This document shows positions 5,035 to 6,046 of a stretch of 6,046 bases of DNA, one piece after another. Within the stretch, counting starts at the first letter, position 1. The number at the start of each line of letters is the position of its first letter. This stretch comes from Methanobrevibacter sp. GTDB taxonomy: Archaea > Methanobacteriota > Methanobacteria > Methanobacteriales > Methanobacteriaceae. The stretch spans positions 1 to 6,046 of the forward strand of contig JAGCLR010000211.1 in the NCBI GenBank assembly GCA_017646885.1. The letters are read 5' to 3'. A program made the translations under genes and the position numbers. A model generated the notes under the pieces. It was not told where the DNA came from. It saw nothing but the letters and a program-made list of their open reading frames with translations, and did not search any database.

Positions 5035-5093
5035 TTTGATTAATAATTAAATAGCTATTCACTACTCTATTTAAACTAATACAGTTAATCAAA
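5035..5093 (+). other. Second nested stem-loop in the L15e upstream region
   Basis: TTTGATTAA (5035-5043) pairs with TTAATCAAA (5085-5093), and nested inside TTAAATAG (5047-5054) pairs with CTATTTAA (5067-5074), leaving a 12-base loop. Each helix alone could be chance in AT-rich DNA; perfect nesting makes it more interesting. The rest of 4854-5100 shows no gene; the AT-rich frame on the opposite strand there has no support. Confidence 0.35.
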
Positions 5094-5101
5094 ATAAACA
5101 T

Positions 5102-5109
5102 TTTAAATA
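5102..5109 (+). promoter_or_regulatory. Candidate proximal TATA box of rpl15e
   Basis: TTTAAATA about 50 bases before the L15e start would place transcription start near 5133, giving a leader of about 20 bases that carries the GAGGT ribosome binding site at 5142-5146. The stretch 5112-5145 is clearly richer in G and C than the rest of the spacer, as expected for a transcribed leader or a start region. Confidence 0.4.
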
Positions 5110-5153
5110 TTGTCCTTTGGATGTGGCGAAAAGCTGAACAAGAGGTTATATAA

Positions 5154-5705
5154 ATGATGTACAAATATATTAGAGATGCATGGAAAAATCCAGATGAGTC
5201 TTATGTAAGAGAACTTATGTGGCAAAGAGTTCCTGTTTGGAGGAAACAACCTGCAATCACTAGAATCGACAGACCAACCAGAATTGATCGTGCAAGATCA
5301 TTAGGTTACAGAGCTAAAAAAGGTTTCGTGGTTGTAAGAGTAAAAGTTAGACGTGGTGGACGTAGGAAAACTCGTTTCAAACATGGTCGTAGACCAAAAA
5401 GAATGGGTGTAAACAAAATTACCATGGCTAAGTCTATTCAAAGAATCGGTGAAGAACGTGTAGCTAAAAAATACCCTAACATGGAAGTATTAAACTCTTA
5501 CTGGGTATGGGCTGACGGAAAATACAAATACTTTGAAGTAATTTTAGTAGACCCACAAAGTCCTTCTATTAAAAACGACCCTAAAATCAACTGGATTTGT
5601 GAAAAACAGCACAGAAGCAGAGCTCTCAGAGGCTTAACCAGTGCTGGTAAAAAAGGCCGTGGCCGTAGAAATAAAGGAAAAGGTAGTGAAAAAAGATTAA
5701 AATAA
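5154..5705 (+). CDS. rpl15e: Ribosomal protein L15e (large subunit)
   Basis: This strongly basic 183-residue protein is the archaeal and eukaryotic-type L15e, a structural component of the 50S subunit that binds 23S rRNA. The N-terminal [11 protein letters not shown] segment (3-13), the RxRRGGRRK core near 65-72, the [10 protein letters not shown] strand (123-132) followed by [13 protein letters not shown] (152-164) and the Lys/Arg/Gly-rich tail (166-183) are family hallmarks. Length is close to the usual archaeal size of about 190. GAGGT at 5142-5146 serves either of two adjacent ATG codons: 5154 (spacing 7) or 5157 (spacing 10). Many homologues begin M-Y-K-Y, which would correspond to 5157, so the true protein may be one residue shorter. 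The following gene encodes the COG1325 RNA-binding protein, the conserved archaeal partner. A T-rich tract and a fresh promoter lie between them. Confidence 0.97.
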   Translation: MMYKYIRDAWKNPDESYVRELMWQRVPVWRKQPAITRIDRPTRIDRARSLGYRAKKGFVVVRVKVRRGGRRKTRFKHGRRPKRMGVNKITMAKSIQRIGEERVAKKYPNMEVLNSYWVWADGKYKYFEVILVDPQSPSIKNDPKINWICEKQHRSRALRGLTSAGKKGRGRRNKGKGSEKRLK

Positions 5706-5744
5706 TCTTTTTTTAATTTTTCTTTTCTTTTTATTATTTTTTTT
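5706..5744 (+). terminator. T-rich terminator after rpl15e
   Basis: Directly after the stop codon come 39 bases that are almost all T with a few A and C. No hairpin precedes it. It fits archaeal oligo-T termination, perhaps partial, given that the next gene is usually clustered with L15e. Confidence 0.5.
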
Positions 5745-5745
5745 A

Positions 5746-5768
5746 AAGACTATTTTAAGGACTATTTT
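5746..5768. repeat. Short near-perfect direct repeat
   Basis: AAGACTATTTT (5746-5756) and AGGACTATTTT (5758-5768) are tandem copies, 12 bases apart, differing at one position. It lies between the L15e terminator and the promoter of the next gene. It may be a slippage product; no function is evident. Confidence 0.4.
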
Positions 5769-5817
5769 TATTAACTTTTCAATTACTTTTTTTACAATTA
5801 TTATCATTTTATTTTAG

Positions 5818-5825
5818 TTATATTA
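5818..5825 (+). promoter_or_regulatory. Candidate TATA box of the DUF54/COG1325 gene
   Basis: TTATATTA would place transcription start near 5846-5850, after the upstream in-frame ATG at 5842 but before the ATG at 5857. It therefore supports the downstream start, on a transcript with little or no leader. Confidence 0.4.
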
Positions 5826-5856
5826 TAATTTTAATTTCATAATGGGATTGTTAATC

Positions 5857-6046
5857 ATGATTCATAATATCAGATATCGTGTCTTTATTTACGAAAATGA
5901 AGACAAGGATGAGGTTTTAGAAGCTCTTTTAAATATATTGCCTACTGCAGAGCCTGAAGTTGAGGAAGCTGAAGGTCTTTTAGAAGAGAAAATGCTTATT
6001 TTAACTGGAACCATCTCCAAAAAAAGAGAAACAAAGGAATTCCTAA
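5857..6046 (+). CDS. RNA-binding protein, DUF54/COG1325 family (5' part only)
   Basis: The first 63 codons are present and the frame runs off the window. The N-terminus, MIHNIRYRVFIYENED, followed by an acidic helix with VLEALLNILP and the E-V-E-E-A-E-G segment, matches the archaeal predicted RNA-binding family COG1325 (Pfam RNA_binding, formerly DUF54). It is regarded as an exosome- or RNase P-associated protein because its gene lies between L15e and the RNase P protein genes in many archaea; its biochemical role is not settled. The TGTISKKRETKEFL stretch agrees with the family's conserved basic segment near residue 55. I chose ATG 5857 because homologues begin with MIHNI and the candidate promoter at 5818 would start the transcript after the in-frame ATG at 5842. 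There is no good Shine-Dalgarno before either start. Downstream, beyond this window, I would expect RNase P subunit genes. Confidence 0.85.
   Translation, partial: MIHNIRYRVFIYENEDKDEVLEALLNILPTAEPEVEEAEGLLEEKMLILTGTISKKRETKEFL

Noticed and set aside
5112..5145. Box C/D-like or kink-turn element before rpl15e (GGATGTGG with CTGA).
   Set aside because: CTGA is present but the box C counterpart RTGATGA is not matched, so the sheared G-A pairs cannot form as required.
4943..5164. A 73-codon minus strand frame in the L15e upstream region.
   Set aside because: Composition is that of AT-rich spacer, there is no ribosome binding site, and it overlaps the L15e start and the predicted hairpins.
5842..5856. 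Upstream in-frame ATG adding five residues (MGLLI) to the DUF54/COG1325 protein.
   Set aside because: Homologues begin with MIHNI, no ribosome binding site precedes it, and the candidate promoter would start the transcript downstream of it. It remains possible.

Overview
The window is strongly AT-rich, with T-rich spacers after every gene, archaeal-type TATA boxes, archaeal ribosomal protein L15e and a methanogen-restricted DUF2193 protein. Together with an AqpM-like aquaporin and a bile salt hydrolase, this points to a gut or otherwise host-associated member of the Methanobacteriales, most likely Methanobrevibacter (Methanosphaera is possible). This assignment is from recognition of protein families, not from a search.

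Layout: every supported gene is on the + strand and appears to be its own transcription unit. (1) 3-1499, DUF2193 protein of unknown function ending in a four-cysteine cluster. (2) 1607-2383, aquaporin aqpM, followed by a perfect 10-bp stem-loop and T tract. (3) 2650-3627, bile salt hydrolase (Ntn-hydrolase of the choloylglycine hydrolase family) with all expected catalytic residues and probably a leaderless transcript. (4) 3697-4242, rubrerythrin with complete diiron and rubredoxin sites, a peroxide and oxygen defence protein. (5) 4243-5153, a 911-base stretch without any long gene. It holds a 27-residue hydrophobic peptide gene (4555-4638) with the best Shine-Dalgarno sequence of the window, set between structured upstream and downstream RNA segments and closed by a hairpin terminator; then a TATA box overlapped by a palindrome, and two further imperfect hairpins leading to L15e. 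(6) 5154-5705, ribosomal protein L15e. (7) 5857-6046, the start of the archaeal DUF54/COG1325 RNA-binding protein, which normally follows L15e in the archaeal RNase P/exosome/proteasome gene cluster.

Functionally, genes 2-4 form a loose host and stress interface (water and small-solute passage, bile salt deconjugation, peroxide removal), while the right end belongs to the conserved translation and RNA-processing core. The strongest candidate for something undescribed is the 4502-4811 unit. A tiny membrane peptide is preceded by a hairpin just upstream of its ribosome binding site, and the 5' arm of that hairpin can instead pair with a 9-base segment wedged between two hairpins at the 3' end of the transcript. 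Small hydrophobic peptide plus 5'/3' fold-back is an architecture familiar from bacterial type I toxin mRNAs; the function here is inference only.
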